From JACRCT01 sp049841135 (GTDB lineage: Bacteria > Myxococcota > Myxococcia > Myxococcales > UBA5297), in assembly GCA_049841135.1 (NCBI GenBank), contig JASGHK010000008.1:496001-560000 (forward strand): 64,000 nucleotides of DNA. Direction: 5' to 3'. Positions 8,456 through 18,274 of this stretch are shown piece by piece. The notes beneath the pieces were generated by a model that searched no databases, was not told the origin of the DNA, and saw only the letters and a program-made list of their open reading frames with translations. Numbering within the stretch: the first letter of the stretch is position 1; each line of letters begins with the position of its first letter. A program made the position numbers and the translations under genes.

Positions 8456-9898
8456 ATGCGCGTCCTATTGGCAACGTTGCTCCTGCTGGCCTTGCCCGAA
8501 AGCGGCCTGGCCGCGTCGCCCGCCACGAGCGATGGCGGGATTGCGGTCCTGGGTTTCGGCGACTGCGCCAACCCCGTTCTCGCCAACGCCACCCGCGCCG
8601 TCCGCACGCGGGTGGACGGTGCCCTGTCGGAGCAGGCCACTGCTGCTCCTGGCGGTGGCCTGGCGGCGATGTCAGTCGAAGAGGTCCGCAGGACCCTCGA
8701 GATGGGAAAGACGGCTTTTCTCAATCTCGACCCGAAGGCGGAGTCGACGCTGCGGGACCTGCTCCCGCAGATCGACCACTTGCCTCTGGGGACGGCGCGT
8801 TGGGAGCTGTTCTGGGAGACGAGAGCGTGGCTCGCGCGGGTGCTCCAGCACGGCGGGCAGAAGGCGAAAGCGACCGAGCTCTACCTGCAGATCCTCCGCG
8901 TCGACGAGGATTTCCAGCTCAGCAAGGTGGACTTCCCCCCCTCTTCGCGTGACCTCCTTGATCTTACGCGGCAACTCTCGCCCAGTTTCCCGCGGGCCCG
9001 ACTGACCGTGGCTGCCCGCGGCGGCAAGGGGCAGGTCTACCTCAACGGCTTCGCGGTGGGGCCCGCGCCCTTCTCCAAGGCCCTCATCGCCGGGGACTAC
9101 GAAGTGGTCATTGCCGATGGCACGCGCCGCAGCTTCGTGCGGCGCGTGAAGCTGGCGGCCGACACGACGGTCGAGGTGGACCTCGAGAGGGAAGCACCGT
9201 TCGCCCCGGCCGCCGGTCCCTGCTACCAGACCGGAGCCAGCCGCGAGGAGCGCTTGAAGGCCGCGGCCACGCTCGCTGGCGCTCTGGGCACGAGTCGGGT
9301 CGTCGCGGTCCGGCTCGAGCGTCTGGGAACCGAGGAGTACGTCGCAGCGGCGCTCGTCGAGGTCGCCAAGGGCCGCGAGACGCGCGAAGGCCGAGTACGT
9401 CACGAGACCGCGAAGCTGCCGAGTCTCGGCCGGCTCGCCCAATTCGTGCTCACCGGAGAAGGCTCGCCCGACCCCGTTCCCGAGTCGGTCGAAGCCAAGG
9501 AGAGTGCCCCCGCGGAGGCCGTCGCACCGGCAGCCTCCACCCGTCCGATGTCCACCTCGAGCTCGGAGAGCCTCAAGTGGCAGCGTCCGGTGGCCTATGC
9601 CCTCTGGGGGTTGGCGCTGGCGGCGGGCGGCGTGGCGGTGTACGAGCAGGTGCACGCCGGGGACGTCGAAAAGGAGATCTCGACGCACCTGAGACCCGAC
9701 GGCTCACTAATAAGTTCCGACGACGAGGCGCCGTACAACCAGCTGAAGGCCGAGTTAAACACGACCAAGGCCTTGCGGACGGGGATGGCCGTCGGCGCAG
9801 GCGTGGCGGCCGCCGCGGGAGTTGGGCTTTTCGTCTGGAGCGTCGTTCCCAGCCAGGATGGCCGCGGGGCGTCGTTGATGGTGGCGGGGAACTTCTGA
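8456..9898 (+). CDS. exported PEGA-like protein with C-terminal membrane segments
   Basis: 480 residues with a signal peptide (R-V-L-L-A-T-L-L-L-L-A-L-P, cleavage near L-A-A). The N-terminal region (~30-175) is helical, with TPR-like E-L-Y-L-Q-I-L-R-V-D-E-D-F. Residues ~180-250 are a PEGA-like beta domain (V-Y-L-N-G-F-A-V-G-P-A-P-F, G-D-Y-E-V-V-I-A-D-G-T-R-R). Toward the C terminus are two membrane-spanning stretches, A-Y-A-L-W-G-L-A-L-A-A-G-G-V-A-V and V-G-A-G-V-A-A-A-A-G-V-G-L-F, and the protein ends in a beta-like tail. It is a diverged paralogue of the next gene, 15 bp downstream, which has the same end-to-end architecture; they form one operon. Function unknown; a cell-envelope role is an inference. 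Confidence 0.75.
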   Translation: MRVLLATLLLLALPESGLAASPATSDGGIAVLGFGDCANPVLANATRAVRTRVDGALSEQATAAPGGGLAAMSVEEVRRTLEMGKTAFLNLDPKAESTLRDLLPQIDHLPLGTARWELFWETRAWLARVLQHGGQKAKATELYLQILRVDEDFQLSKVDFPPSSRDLLDLTRQLSPSFPRARLTVAARGGKGQVYLNGFAVGPAPFSKALIAGDYEVVIADGTRRSFVRRVKLAADTTVEVDLEREAPFAPAAGPCYQTGASREERLKAAATLAGALGTSRVVAVRLERLGTEEYVAAALVEVAKGRETREGRVRHETAKLPSLGRLAQFVLTGEGSPDPVPESVEAKESAPAEAVAPAASTRPMSTSSSESLKWQRPVAYALWGLALAAGGVAVYEQVHAGDVEKEISTHLRPDGSLISSDDEAPYNQLKAELNTTKALRTGMAVGAGVAAAAGVGLFVWSVVPSQDGRGASLMVAGNF

Positions 9899-9913
9899 GG
9901 GGAGGAAAGAAGC

Positions 9914-11050
9914 ATGCGAGTGTTGGTCGCGACCCTGGTCGTCGCGCTGCACGGAGCGGCGTTCGCAGCATCGCCCAAGCTGGCGCTCTATCCGCTCAAG
10001 GCGGTGGGGACGAGCGCAGAGGCAATGCAGCAGCTGGAGGCCGCGCTGCGCATCGAGCTCAGGCGCGCGCAGGACCTGGAGATCGTCGAGGGGCCCGTCG
10101 CCCGCGACTGCACGGACGTCGCCTGCTTCGCGACCTACGGCTACTCGCTGCAGGCCAAGGAAGTGCTATCCGGAGAAGTGCGAGCGATGCCGGACAGCTA
10201 TTCGGTGACGATGCGCCTCATCGACGTCGCCAGCGCGAAGGAGATCGCGCACACGGCCGGTAGCTACAACCGTGACCTTGAAGAGATGGTTTGGGCGACG
10301 AGGGCGCAGGTCGCACGCCTCAAGGCGCCGCAACGCTATGCCGGGCAGCTCGTGGTGGAGGGAGCGGCAGGCTGCACAGCCAGCGTCAACGGCAGCCCGG
10401 TGACGCTGGGAGAGAACCTGGTGCTCAGGGCGGGTCTGCACGAGGTGCGCATCGAGCGCGCCGGCAAGGTCGCGCAGGGCTGGGTCGAGGTGCGGTTCGA
10501 GCATGTGGCGAGGGCGAAGATGGCGGGCGAGCCGGCAAAGCTCGCGGTGGCGTACGAGGCGTGGGCGCCGCCGGAGAAGGTCGTGTACGCGGCCATCGCG
10601 GCGCCGAAGAACCCTCCGGTGGCCGAGGATCCACTCGCGCCGCTCGTCTCGGTGGAGACCACGCCGGCCAAGCCGTCGGTCCCGGCCGAGGCAATGGCGC
10701 CCAAGGAAGAACCCAAGCCGAAGGTGGTGGAGGCGAAGAGCGGATTGCCGCTGTGGCCAGGGATAGTGGCCGTCGTGGCTGGGGTAGGGTTGGCGGGAGG
10801 CGGGATCTACGAACTGGTCGATGCGAATCGCCTGCAGAGCGACCTGGAGAATCTGCGGCGTCCGGGACAGTCCCTCCCGCCCGCCTTGGCCGACCAAGCT
10901 CGCACCACAGCGAATCAGATGAATTCGGCGCAGACGATCGGGGTCGCGCTGACAAGCGCTGGCGCCGCGGTGGCCGTCGGTGGCGCTCTCTACATGATCC
11001 TTTCGCCATCGCCCGCTGGAGCGCAGGTCACGGTCGGCGGGTCCTTTTAG
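9914..11050 (+). CDS. exported PEGA-like protein, paralogue of the preceding gene
   Basis: 378 residues. Signal peptide R-V-L-V-A-T-L-V-V-A-L-H-G-A-A-F-A-A, almost the same opening as its upstream neighbour. Residues ~20-130 resemble the periplasmic domain that reports a quantity over a peptide hormone-like fold (L-A-L-Y-P-L-K-A-V-G-T, D-C-T-D-V-A-C-F). Residues ~145-210 are PEGA-like (A-S-V-N-G-S-P-V-T-L-G-E-N, H-E-V-R-I-E-R-A-G-K). There is a membrane segment at ~275-295 and another near the end (A-L-T-S-A-G-A-A-V-A-V-G-G-A-L). The start follows a GAGGGGAGGAAAG ribosome site after a 15-bp gap. The two adjacent copies suggest a tandem duplication that has since diverged. Confidence 0.75.
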   Translation: MRVLVATLVVALHGAAFAASPKLALYPLKAVGTSAEAMQQLEAALRIELRRAQDLEIVEGPVARDCTDVACFATYGYSLQAKEVLSGEVRAMPDSYSVTMRLIDVASAKEIAHTAGSYNRDLEEMVWATRAQVARLKAPQRYAGQLVVEGAAGCTASVNGSPVTLGENLVLRAGLHEVRIERAGKVAQGWVEVRFEHVARAKMAGEPAKLAVAYEAWAPPEKVVYAAIAAPKNPPVAEDPLAPLVSVETTPAKPSVPAEAMAPKEEPKPKVVEAKSGLPLWPGIVAVVAGVGLAGGGIYELVDANRLQSDLENLRRPGQSLPPALADQARTTANQMNSAQTIGVALTSAGAAVAVGGALYMILSPSPAGAQVTVGGSF

Positions 11051-11076
11051 TGGTTCGGTCTCGGGAGGTTGGGGGC

Positions 11077-12943
11077 ATGCGATACGTAGCCATTCTTCTC
11101 GGTGCTTCGCTCGCGTTCGCTGGATGCAAGCTTGGAGTCCCAGGCGTCACCTGCACGACCAACAGCGAATGCGACGAGGGCGTGTGCGACCAAGGCATCT
11201 GCGTCGAGATTGATGTGGACGCGTCTCAACCACTGGACGGATCCATCCGGCCTGACGCCGCACGCCCAGACGCATCTGCTCCCGACGCGGGGCCCGAGTG
11301 TGTCGAGAACAGCAACTGCCTGAAGTGCCAGAAGTGCAGCAACGGCAAGTGCGTCTTCCAGTCCGCAAGCGAGGACCTGAAGGACGAGTGCGACCTTCTC
11401 GACTGCTCGACCGGGAACTGCGACGGCGCTGGGGCGTGCGGACTGAAGCTGAAGGACACGGAGTGCCGCAAGGCCGACGGCGACTGCGACGTCGCTGAGG
11501 TCTGCACCGGCGACTCCCCGGAGTGCCCGACCAACAAGTTCAAGGACTCGAGCATCAAGTGCCGCGATCACGCGGGCGACTGCGACCTCGACGCCTTCTG
11601 CACGGGGACCGGAGCCGCGTGCCCGGCCAATGCCTTCAAACCGTCCACTCAAGTCTGCCGGAACACGAACGGCAACGTCTGCGACAGGCCCGAGAACTGC
11701 TCTGGCACTTCAGCCCTGTGCCCGGATGATGAGAAGCAATCGGACGGCTTCGTCGGTGTGGCGGAAAAGTGCGAGGGGTCGACGCACACCCCCGCGCAGA
11801 CTTGCGATGGCAATGGCGGCCTCCGACCTCCGGCGCCCGGAGAGCTGCGCGCCGTATGTCTGCGGCGGGCCAGTATGCAAGACGGATTGCACGACGGACG
11901 CGGATTGCACCGAACAACTCTGCGACCTCCGGGGGCAGGTGCACGAGTGCGCTGCGGTCGTCGTGGCGGTCGATTGTGCGACAAAACCGACCGCACTTCA
12001 GGCCGCGATCAACGGCTGCACAAGCGCGTGCTACTTCAGAGTCTCGGGCACGTGCGACAAGTTCACGGTGCAGGCAAGAGATGTGTACGTCGCCGGGGCC
12101 GCAGGAGCGGCGATCCGGCCGACGAGCCTGGATGTCTCAGCGGTGACTGTGCTCGAAGCTGGAACCTCTGAGACGACGCGGCTTGCTCTGACGAACTTGG
12201 CGATCAAGGGCGCGAAAGGCACGCCGGGAATTGGGATCGAGGCCGGCGGCTCGGGCGGCGGGAATCCCGAAGTCTTCTGTGCGCGATGCACAATCGGCGG
12301 GCCTGGAGCCGAGAGCAATGATGGGGCGGGGATCAGCGCCACCAACGCGACGGTGACGGTGACGGGCGGGACGGTCCAGAACAACTCTGGGGCGGGGATC
12401 AGCGCCACCAACGCGACGGTGACGGTGACGGGCGGGACGGTCCAGAACAACTCTGGGGCGGGGATCAGCGCCACACAAACAGGATTCACTGTCGAAAACA
12501 GCATCCTTGCGAGGAATGGCCTCGTGTCAGGTCGGCCGGGAATGGCGGTTCTCTCGGATACAGCCGGGCTTCCCAAGGTCTTTCGACACAACACCGTGGC
12601 TGGTAACGGTCATGGCGGCATGAGCTGCAGCGGTTCGGAGGCGATCACAACGATTTACGCGAGCCTGTTCTGGAATCCGGGTGCCTGGCCGGAGGTTGAC
12701 GGTTGCGTAGCGGACGCTACTTCCGACATTCCAAACAGGCAGGACGCGTGCGGGAACGGCGAAGCGACGGAGCCGGGGTTCGTGGAGTTGCAGCCACCGG
12801 ATAGCAACTTCCATCTGCTGCCTACCTCCCTGTGCATCGACAAGATCGCGTGCCTACCCGAAGTGACGACCGATATCGACGGCGAGTCCCGTCCTAACGG
12901 CCCTTCTCTCTGCGACGTCGGCGCTGACGAGGTCTACCCTTAG
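11077..12943 (+). CDS. Cys-rich surface lipoprotein with parallel-beta-helix-like C-terminal half (one +1 frameshift)
   Basis: About 621 residues after removing one extra G at 11839-11840; without the repair the N-terminal frame runs on into nonsense. Start ATG 11077 behind GGGAGGTTGGGGGC. Lipoprotein signal with lipobox A-F-A-G-C. Residues ~25-270 are Cys-rich repeats (C-T-G-D-S-P-E-C-P-T-N-K-F-K and relatives); the repaired junction reads P-P-A-P-E-S-C-A-P-Y-V-C-G-G. The second half is Cys-poor and repetitive (A-G-I-S-A-T-N-A-T-V-T-V-T-G-G-T-V-Q-N-N), with the spacing of a right-handed parallel beta-helix as in pectate-lyase-like surface proteins, and contains two identical 22-residue repeats. 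It sits 26 bp after the PEGA pair. Substrate unknown. Confidence 0.75.
12323..12454 (+). repeat. two identical 66-bp tandem repeats inside the lipoprotein gene
   Basis: Copies at 12323-12388 and 12389-12454 are identical base for base, and a partial third copy continues to about 12474. Each encodes 22 residues ending in V-Q-N-N-S. The unit is a multiple of three, so copy-number change keeps the frame. Confidence 0.9.
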
Positions 12944-13028
12944 CAGCCTGTTCCGTGCCGCGACGACCTGACCCGCCGCAGCACACCTTGCTTCACCCAC
13001 CACTCCTCCTTGGCACAGCTTCCTCGGG

Positions 13029-13044
13029 TGGCACAGTGATTGCC
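13029..13044 (+). promoter_or_regulatory. sigma-54 (-24/-12) promoter
   Basis: TGGCAC-AGTGA-TTGCC matches the sigma-54 consensus TGGCAC-N5-TTGCW, with the invariant GG and GC at correct spacing. Transcription should begin near 13056, about 75 bp before the ATG at 13132. It implies control by an enhancer-binding AAA+ activator, which is not in the window. Confidence 0.7.
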
Positions 13045-13131
13045 GTGGCAGGCGCCGCGCCTATCTAGCTTCGGCGCCAACCACCGTCGAACCATTCCGC
13101 CGGGAAAGCCGGCAGCAACGTGAGGGGATCA

Positions 13132-16100
13132 ATGCGCAGACTCGCCACCCTGCTCTTCCTGGCATTCGTGTGTTCGTGCTCCGAACCACCTCCACCGACC
13201 AAGACCTGCTCCAACAAGACCGATTGCGCGGCCAAGCAGTACTGCAGCAGCGGCGTCTGCATCGCCGACGACGAGGGCCCGACGGTCACTATCACGGCGC
13301 CGGGCGCTGCCGCCGTCGTGACCAGCACGGCCATCAAGCTCGAGGGCACCGCCTCGGACAACTCTGGCCTGGACCTCGCGAGCCTCGAGTACTCGATTGA
13401 TGGCGGGGACTACGTTCAGGTCCCGATCGGAAGCACCTTCTCGGTCGATCTGGTGTTGCCGACGGTCGAGCAGAAGGACATCACGGTCGCCGTTCGCGCG
13501 ACGGATGCCGTCGGCAACCAGGGCAGCGCCTCAGTCACCTTCACCCTCGACCTTCGTGCCCCAAGCGTCGTCATCGCGTCGCCTATGGCAGCTTCGACCC
13601 TGACTTCGGCCAGCACCATTCTCGCCGGCTCGGTGACTGACGTCGCGGGGGCAGGCCTGACCAAGCTCGAATACTCGGTCGATGACGGCGAGTTCCAGAC
13701 GCTGCCAGTGGCCAGCACCTTCTCCGTCGAGATCCCGCTACCCGAGACCGATCGCAAGGAGATGAGCGTCACGGTGCGCGCCACCAATACCGCCGGCTAC
13801 GTCGGTTCCGGCTCGGTTGCCTTCGCCGCGGACCGCGTCGGCCCCACCCTGACGGTGCCCCCCGCCTCCAAGGCCCTTTACGTCTTCTCTGACCTCGGGG
13901 CCTCCGTCGACTTCAAGGCCTCGGCCAGCGATGGCAGCGGAATTGGGAAGCTCGAATGGAGCTTCGACGACGGAACGACCTGGCAGGAGTTCGCCACCCC
14001 GGACGACCCGGTCGTCTCGCACGTGGTCAGCGAGCTGGATGATGGCGTCGAGTATCGATTCAAGGTCCGCGCAACCGACCAGGCCGGCAATGCCACCGAA
14101 AAGTCCGCGGACCCCGTCTACATCGACGCGGTTCTCCCGACGATTCAGCTGGATTCACCGCCCGTCGGCACGGTCGTGGAGCTTGGGGTCGACATCCCGG
14201 TCGCAGGCAACGCATCGGACAAGCACCTGAAGGAGATCACCGCGACGGTGAATGGTGCCCCCCTGGCGCTGACGATCGGCGCCGGCGGCTTCGCCGCGAC
14301 CCTCTCGCCCACCGAGGAGCGTGACTACCGGATCCTCGTCAAGGCCACCGACGAGTCCGGCAACGAGGCGACGGCCGATGCAACCTTCTCGGTCGACAAC
14401 AAGCCGATCCTGGTGATCGTGAGCCCGAGCGACAATTCTGTGTTCAACCTGGCGTCTCCCGAGCACTTCACGGTTTCGGTGACGGTGACCGACGCAACCC
14501 CGACGACCCTGACCTACCAGATCGACAATGAGCCTTCGGTGACGAAGCAGGTCACCTCTGGAAGCCTGTCGTTCCCAGTGCCCCTCGCGCTCGAGGATGA
14601 AACGCCCCATACCATCGTCCTCGAGGCCACCGACGCTCACCTGCAGAAGTCGCAGCCGGCGACGCTCCACTTCACGACCGACCGAGTTGGTCCCGTCATC
14701 TCTCTCTCGGCGCCGACCGAGGGGAAGGTCTTCAACCTGTCGGCGGCCTCGCCGTTCAAGGCCACTGGCAGCGTCACCGACAAGCACCTCGCCTCCGCTA
14801 CTTGGAAGCTCGATGGCGACGCCGCCCAGGCACTCACGTTCGCGGGTGACGCCTTCACCTTCGACCTCGCGCTGTCCGGGGCCGACGACAACGTCACTCA
14901 CACGCTGGTCCTCGAGGCACTGGACGCTGCCGGCAACAAGACCACCCTTCCCGCGCGCCACTACGTCGTCGACAAGGTCTCTCCGAAAGTGGCCTTCGTT
15001 GCGCCGTCGCAGAACTACGCTTGCGGCACCACGTGCGGCCCGCTCGAGGCCATCGCCAGAATCGATAGGCCTGCCCTCCACTTCGCCGGTACCGCGTCCG
15101 ACGGCGGTGCGGTGACGCTGGCCCTCGATTTCGGAGGCGCCCCCGTGGCGCCCACCGGTTCGGCGACCTGGCAGTACGACTGGACCGCACCGGCCGACAA
15201 CGGGAAGCCGTACACGGTCACCATCAAGGCCACGGACGGGGCCGGCAATACGGCGAGCGCGGCGCGCGAGGTCTGGGTCGACAAGGTTGCCCCGACGATG
15301 ACGATGCTCCAGGCCAACAAGCGCAGGGTTCCACGGACCGCCGATCTCGTCTCATTCTCCGAGCAGATGGATCCTGCCACCATCACAGCCACCTTCACGC
15401 CAGCAGCGAATCTCGTCGCAGGCGGGGCTGCGAATGCCTTCCGCGCTGCCGACGGCGCGCTAACTCCATACACACTCTACAAGCTCGAGATCGCTGCTGG
15501 AGCGAAGGATCGGGTGGGCAATCCTGCGGCCTACGGAAGCGAGGACTTCCTCACGGAGACCGTGGCGCCACCGGCAAATGTCGCCATTCACGTGCCGGTC
15601 TCAAGGCCCAGGATGGCAGTCGATTCCGACGGCAACCCAATGATCGCCTACTGGGATGCTACCGCAGGGATGTTCTACCTTTCGTTCTGGAATGGGAAGG
15701 CGTGGACCACGACCGTTCTCCCACCGGTCTCTGGCTCCATCAACAACCGCGGCGTCTTCCAGATCGAGGTGACTGGGCCGGCGCCCTCAGGCATCGCTGC
15801 GCTCAATCGCACCGTACGTGTACTGTACGGGCATACCGCCGGCACCTACGGTCCTGTCGTGAAGCTGATCTCCAACTCGACACTCGACGAGTCCTTATGG
15901 GACGGCTTCACCCCGATCAATGGAAGCCCCGTCTCGCCGCTTCCACACCTCATCGGCACGCCAAGCTTCCGCAGTGACGCGGCCTACACCAAGGTGAGCT
16001 ACACCACCACCGAGTTGAAGACGTACACCGAGCGCTACTCGGGCAAGACGTTCGTCGATCGCACAACCGACTTCACTATCGGCAACGCAAAGACTCCTCA

Positions 16101-16653
16101 TGGTGTGCGCGGCCTGGGCCTCGCAGCAACGGGTTCGCTCACGCCAGAGACGGATGCGCTCGCGATTTACACACCCAAGGGCTATCCAGTCTCAGCGTTC
16201 GATGCCTCGCGTGGTGGCGTGGCTATCACCGGCGCTCCCCTCGCCGGACCGGCAGCGTGGTTGGCTTGGTCTCAGGTGGTCCTCGTGTACAACCCACACC
16301 TTGGATACCTCCAGTCGCACCAACTCTCCCTGGCCTGCAGCACCAACCCCGAGTCTGCCAATCCAAACTGGCAGAAGTTCTCCGACACCATCCTCTCTAC
16401 AAGTATCGACACCGTCATTTCTGCAATCGACCTCGCCCTCACCGCATCAACGGTCGGCATCGCACTCGAATCGGCCTCTTCACAAAGTGTTGCGTTCGCT
16501 ACCATGCCAAACGACTGCTACTCCCCGACCTCACCAACCTGGGATTTGGGCTTCTACGACGCAAAAGAACCCACGGTCGCGGTGGGCACTGACGGGAAGA
16601 TCTGGAAGGCCTATGTGAAGGCCTCGACAAACCAACTCGTCATCGCCGAGTAG
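13132..16653 (+). CDS. large surface lipoprotein with tandem Ig-like/cadherin-like repeats
   Basis: 1173 residues from the ATG at 13132, seven bases after GAGGGG. Lipoprotein-type signal ending F-V-C-S-C. A short Cys-rich segment (C-S-N-K-T-D-C-A-A-K-Q-Y-C) is followed by seven or eight Ig-like repeats of ~90-100 residues, each marked by a V-R-A-T-D-x-x-G-N-like end strand (A-V-R-A-T-D-A-V-G-N, V-K-A-T-D-E-S-G-N). A region near residue ~725 (F-S-E-Q-M-D-P-A-T-I) resembles an SbsA Ig-like (Big_5) domain. The last ~300 residues have the beta-propeller-like look of P-M-I-A-Y-W-D-A-T-A-G-M-F-Y. Likely a surface adhesin or carbohydrate-binding protein. The sigma-54 promoter upstream suggests regulated expression. 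Confidence 0.85.
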   Translation: MRRLATLLFLAFVCSCSEPPPPTKTCSNKTDCAAKQYCSSGVCIADDEGPTVTITAPGAAAVVTSTAIKLEGTASDNSGLDLASLEYSIDGGDYVQVPIGSTFSVDLVLPTVEQKDITVAVRATDAVGNQGSASVTFTLDLRAPSVVIASPMAASTLTSASTILAGSVTDVAGAGLTKLEYSVDDGEFQTLPVASTFSVEIPLPETDRKEMSVTVRATNTAGYVGSGSVAFAADRVGPTLTVPPASKALYVFSDLGASVDFKASASDGSGIGKLEWSFDDGTTWQEFATPDDPVVSHVVSELDDGVEYRFKVRATDQAGNATEKSADPVYIDAVLPTIQLDSPPVGTVVELGVDIPVAGNASDKHLKEITATVNGAPLALTIGAGGFAATLSPTEERDYRILVKATDESGNEATADATFSVDNKPILVIVSPSDNSVFNLASPEHFTVSVTVTDATPTTLTYQIDNEPSVTKQVTSGSLSFPVPLALEDETPHTIVLEATDAHLQKSQPATLHFTTDRVGPVISLSAPTEGKVFNLSAASPFKATGSVTDKHLASATWKLDGDAAQALTFAGDAFTFDLALSGADDNVTHTLVLEALDAAGNKTTLPARHYVVDKVSPKVAFVAPSQNYACGTTCGPLEAIARIDRPALHFAGTASDGGAVTLALDFGGAPVAPTGSATWQYDWTAPADNGKPYTVTIKATDGAGNTASAAREVWVDKVAPTMTMLQANKRRVPRTADLVSFSEQMDPATITATFTPAANLVAGGAANAFRAADGALTPYTLYKLEIAAGAKDRVGNPAAYGSEDFLTETVAPPANVAIHVPVSRPRMAVDSDGNPMIAYWDATAGMFYLSFWNGKAWTTTVLPPVSGSINNRGVFQIEVTGPAPSGIAALNRTVRVLYGHTAGTYGPVVKLISNSTLDESLWDGFTPINGSPVSPLPHLIGTPSFRSDAAYTKVSYTTTELKTYTERYSGKTFVDRTTDFTIGNAKTPHGVRGLGLAATGSLTPETDALAIYTPKGYPVSAFDASRGGVAITGAPLAGPAAWLAWSQVVLVYNPHLGYLQSHQLSLACSTNPESANPNWQKFSDTILSTSIDTVISAIDLALTASTVGIALESASSQSVAFATMPNDCYSPTSPTWDLGFYDAKEPTVAVGTDGKIWKAYVKASTNQLVIAE

Positions 16654-16665
16654 TTCGGAGACTTC

Positions 16666-17625
16666 CTACACGAACAGGCTCGAGAGGCTGTCCCCCTCGT
16701 GGATCCGGTGGATGGCCTCGCTGAAGAGCCGCGCAGAGCTGAGCACCTTGATCCTCGGGCAGCCCTGCGCGGCCTTCGACAGCGGGATGGAGTCGGTCAC
16801 AATCAGGCTCTCGAGCACCGAGGCGTTGATGCGCTCGATGGCAGGGCCGCTCAGCACGGGGTGCACGACGTAGGCGTGCACCTCGCGCGCGCCCTTGGCC
16901 TTCAGCGCCGCCGCTGCCTGGGTCAGCGTCCCCGCGGTGTCCACCAGGTCGTCGAGCAGGATGGCGACCTTGCCGGTGACGTCACCGATGAGGTTCATGA
17001 TCTCCGAGACGTTGGGCTTGGGTCGCCGCTTGTCGACGATGGCCAGCGAAGCCCCCAGGCGCTTGGAGTAGGCGCGGGTTCGCTCGACGCCGCCCGCATC
17101 CGGCGAGACCATCACCAGGTCCTCGGTCTTCGGCCACAGCTGCCGGATGTGGTCGAGGAACACGGGCGAGGCGTAGAGGTGGTCGAAGGGAATGTCGAAG
17201 AAGCCCTGGATCTGCCCGGCGTGCATGTCCATCGAGAGCACGCGCGTCGTGCCCGCGGCGACGATGAGGTTGGCGACCAGCTTCGAGGTGATGGGGGTCC
17301 GTGGCGCCACCTTGCGGTCCTGTCGCCCGTAGCCGTAGTACGGCAGGACTGCGGTGATGTTGCCCGCCGAGGCGCGGCGCATCGCGTCGCACATGATGAG
17401 CAGCTCCATCAGGTGGTCGTTTGTCGGCGGGCAGGTGGGCTGAAGGATGAAGCAGTCGCAGCCACGCACGTTCTCGCCGATCTCGACGTTGATCTCCCCG
17501 TCCGAGAAGCGGCCGACTTCGGCCTTGGACAGCGGCTGGCCCAGGTTGGCGCAAATGGCCTTGGCCAGCTCGGGGTTCGCGGTGCCGGCGAAGAGCTTCA
17601 ACTCGCCTCGTAGCGCGTTCTTCAT
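16666..17625 (-). CDS. prs: ribose-phosphate pyrophosphokinase
   Basis: Makes PRPP from ribose 5-phosphate and ATP for nucleotide, His and Trp synthesis; cytosolic. 319 residues from the ATG at 17625, behind GGGAGAGG; the open frame extends upstream with unrelated sequence. Hallmarks: F-S-D-G-E-I near residue 40, Y-Y-G-Y-G-R-Q-D-R-K near 100, the H-A-G-Q-I-Q-G-F-F flap at ~130, K-R-R-P-K-P-N at ~195, and the PRPP-binding loop L-L-D-D-L-V-D-T-A-G-T at ~220 (the third Asp of the usual V-D-D is kept). spoVG is 204 bp upstream on the same strand; the spoVG-prs order is common in bacteria. Confidence 0.97.
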   Translation of the reverse strand: MKNALRGELKLFAGTANPELAKAICANLGQPLSKAEVGRFSDGEINVEIGENVRGCDCFILQPTCPPTNDHLMELLIMCDAMRRASAGNITAVLPYYGYGRQDRKVAPRTPITSKLVANLIVAAGTTRVLSMDMHAGQIQGFFDIPFDHLYASPVFLDHIRQLWPKTEDLVMVSPDAGGVERTRAYSKRLGASLAIVDKRRPKPNVSEIMNLIGDVTGKVAILLDDLVDTAGTLTQAAAALKAKGAREVHAYVVHPVLSGPAIERINASVLESLIVTDSIPLSKAAQGCPRIKVLSSARLFSEAIHRIHEGDSLSSLFV

Positions 17626-17829
17626 GGTCGCCTCTCCCGACAGGCGAGTAGGCCTGTCGCTCCAAGCCGGGTGGGGTGCCGTACGAGCCCGTTGATGTGG
17701 GCCCTCCAATGCCGTGCCGCTCCTACCTTGTCAACGGTTTCGCGGACAGGTGCGGGCAGGCCAAGGCACCCCAGGCCTCAAAAGCCGAGTCCAGGAGAGT
17801 TCGGTGTGCTCGTGACGCGGGACGGTCGA

Positions 17830-18153
17830 CTAGCCCTCGTCAGCGTCGGCGTGCGTCGTCGTGGAGAAGCGAGCCGGGTCGCCGCCCTCGGCGGCCACCC
17901 TCTTCAGCTCCTTGTCGTACTCGGCCAGGATGACCCGCTCCATCTTCTGGCGGGTCTCGACGTTGAGCGGGTGGGCGATGTCCTTGAACGTGCCGTCCTT
18001 GCGCCGCTTGGCCGGCATGGCGATGAACAGCCCGGTGTTCCCGTTGATCACCTTCAGGTCCCGGACCACGAAGCAATTGTCCAGGGTGATGGTCACGTAG
18101 GCCTTGAGCTTCTCCTCGTTGACCGGGTAGACGCGGACCTCGGTGATATCCAT
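17830..18153 (-). CDS. spoVG: SpoVG family RNA/DNA-binding regulator
   Basis: 107 residues from the ATG at 18153, behind GGGGAGGAAGC; an in-frame extension of 27 codons upstream lacks homology. It has the full SpoVG pattern: M-D-I-T-E-V-R-V-Y-P, A-Y-V-T-I-T-L-D-N-C-F-V-V-R-D-L-K-V-I, G-L-F-I-A-M-P-A-K-R and D-I-A-H-P-L-N. SpoVG homologues bind nucleic acid and affect sporulation, septation and virulence genes in Gram-positives; their role in myxobacteria is less defined. prs follows 204 bp downstream. Confidence 0.95.
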   Translation of the reverse strand: MDITEVRVYPVNEEKLKAYVTITLDNCFVVRDLKVINGNTGLFIAMPAKRRKDGTFKDIAHPLNVETRQKMERVILAEYDKELKRVAAEGGDPARFSTTTHADADEG

Positions 18154-18274
18154 GGCGTTTGCTTCCTCCCCCGGTGCACGGAACACCGCCACGCCAAGTT
18201 GCCTTTTCAAGTCGTGGAAGCTCCGGGGTAGCACGCAGTTCCGTCGGCTGTCAACGGACCCCTCACCCTCGGTC

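Noticed and set aside
13012..13018. A second TGGCAC near 13012 as a sigma-54 promoter
   Set aside because: The bases 5 nt later are CCTC, not TTGC; only the site at 13029 has both elements.
17626..17829. tRNA or small RNA between prs and spoVG
   Set aside because: I looked for cloverleaf stems in the 204-bp gap and found none.
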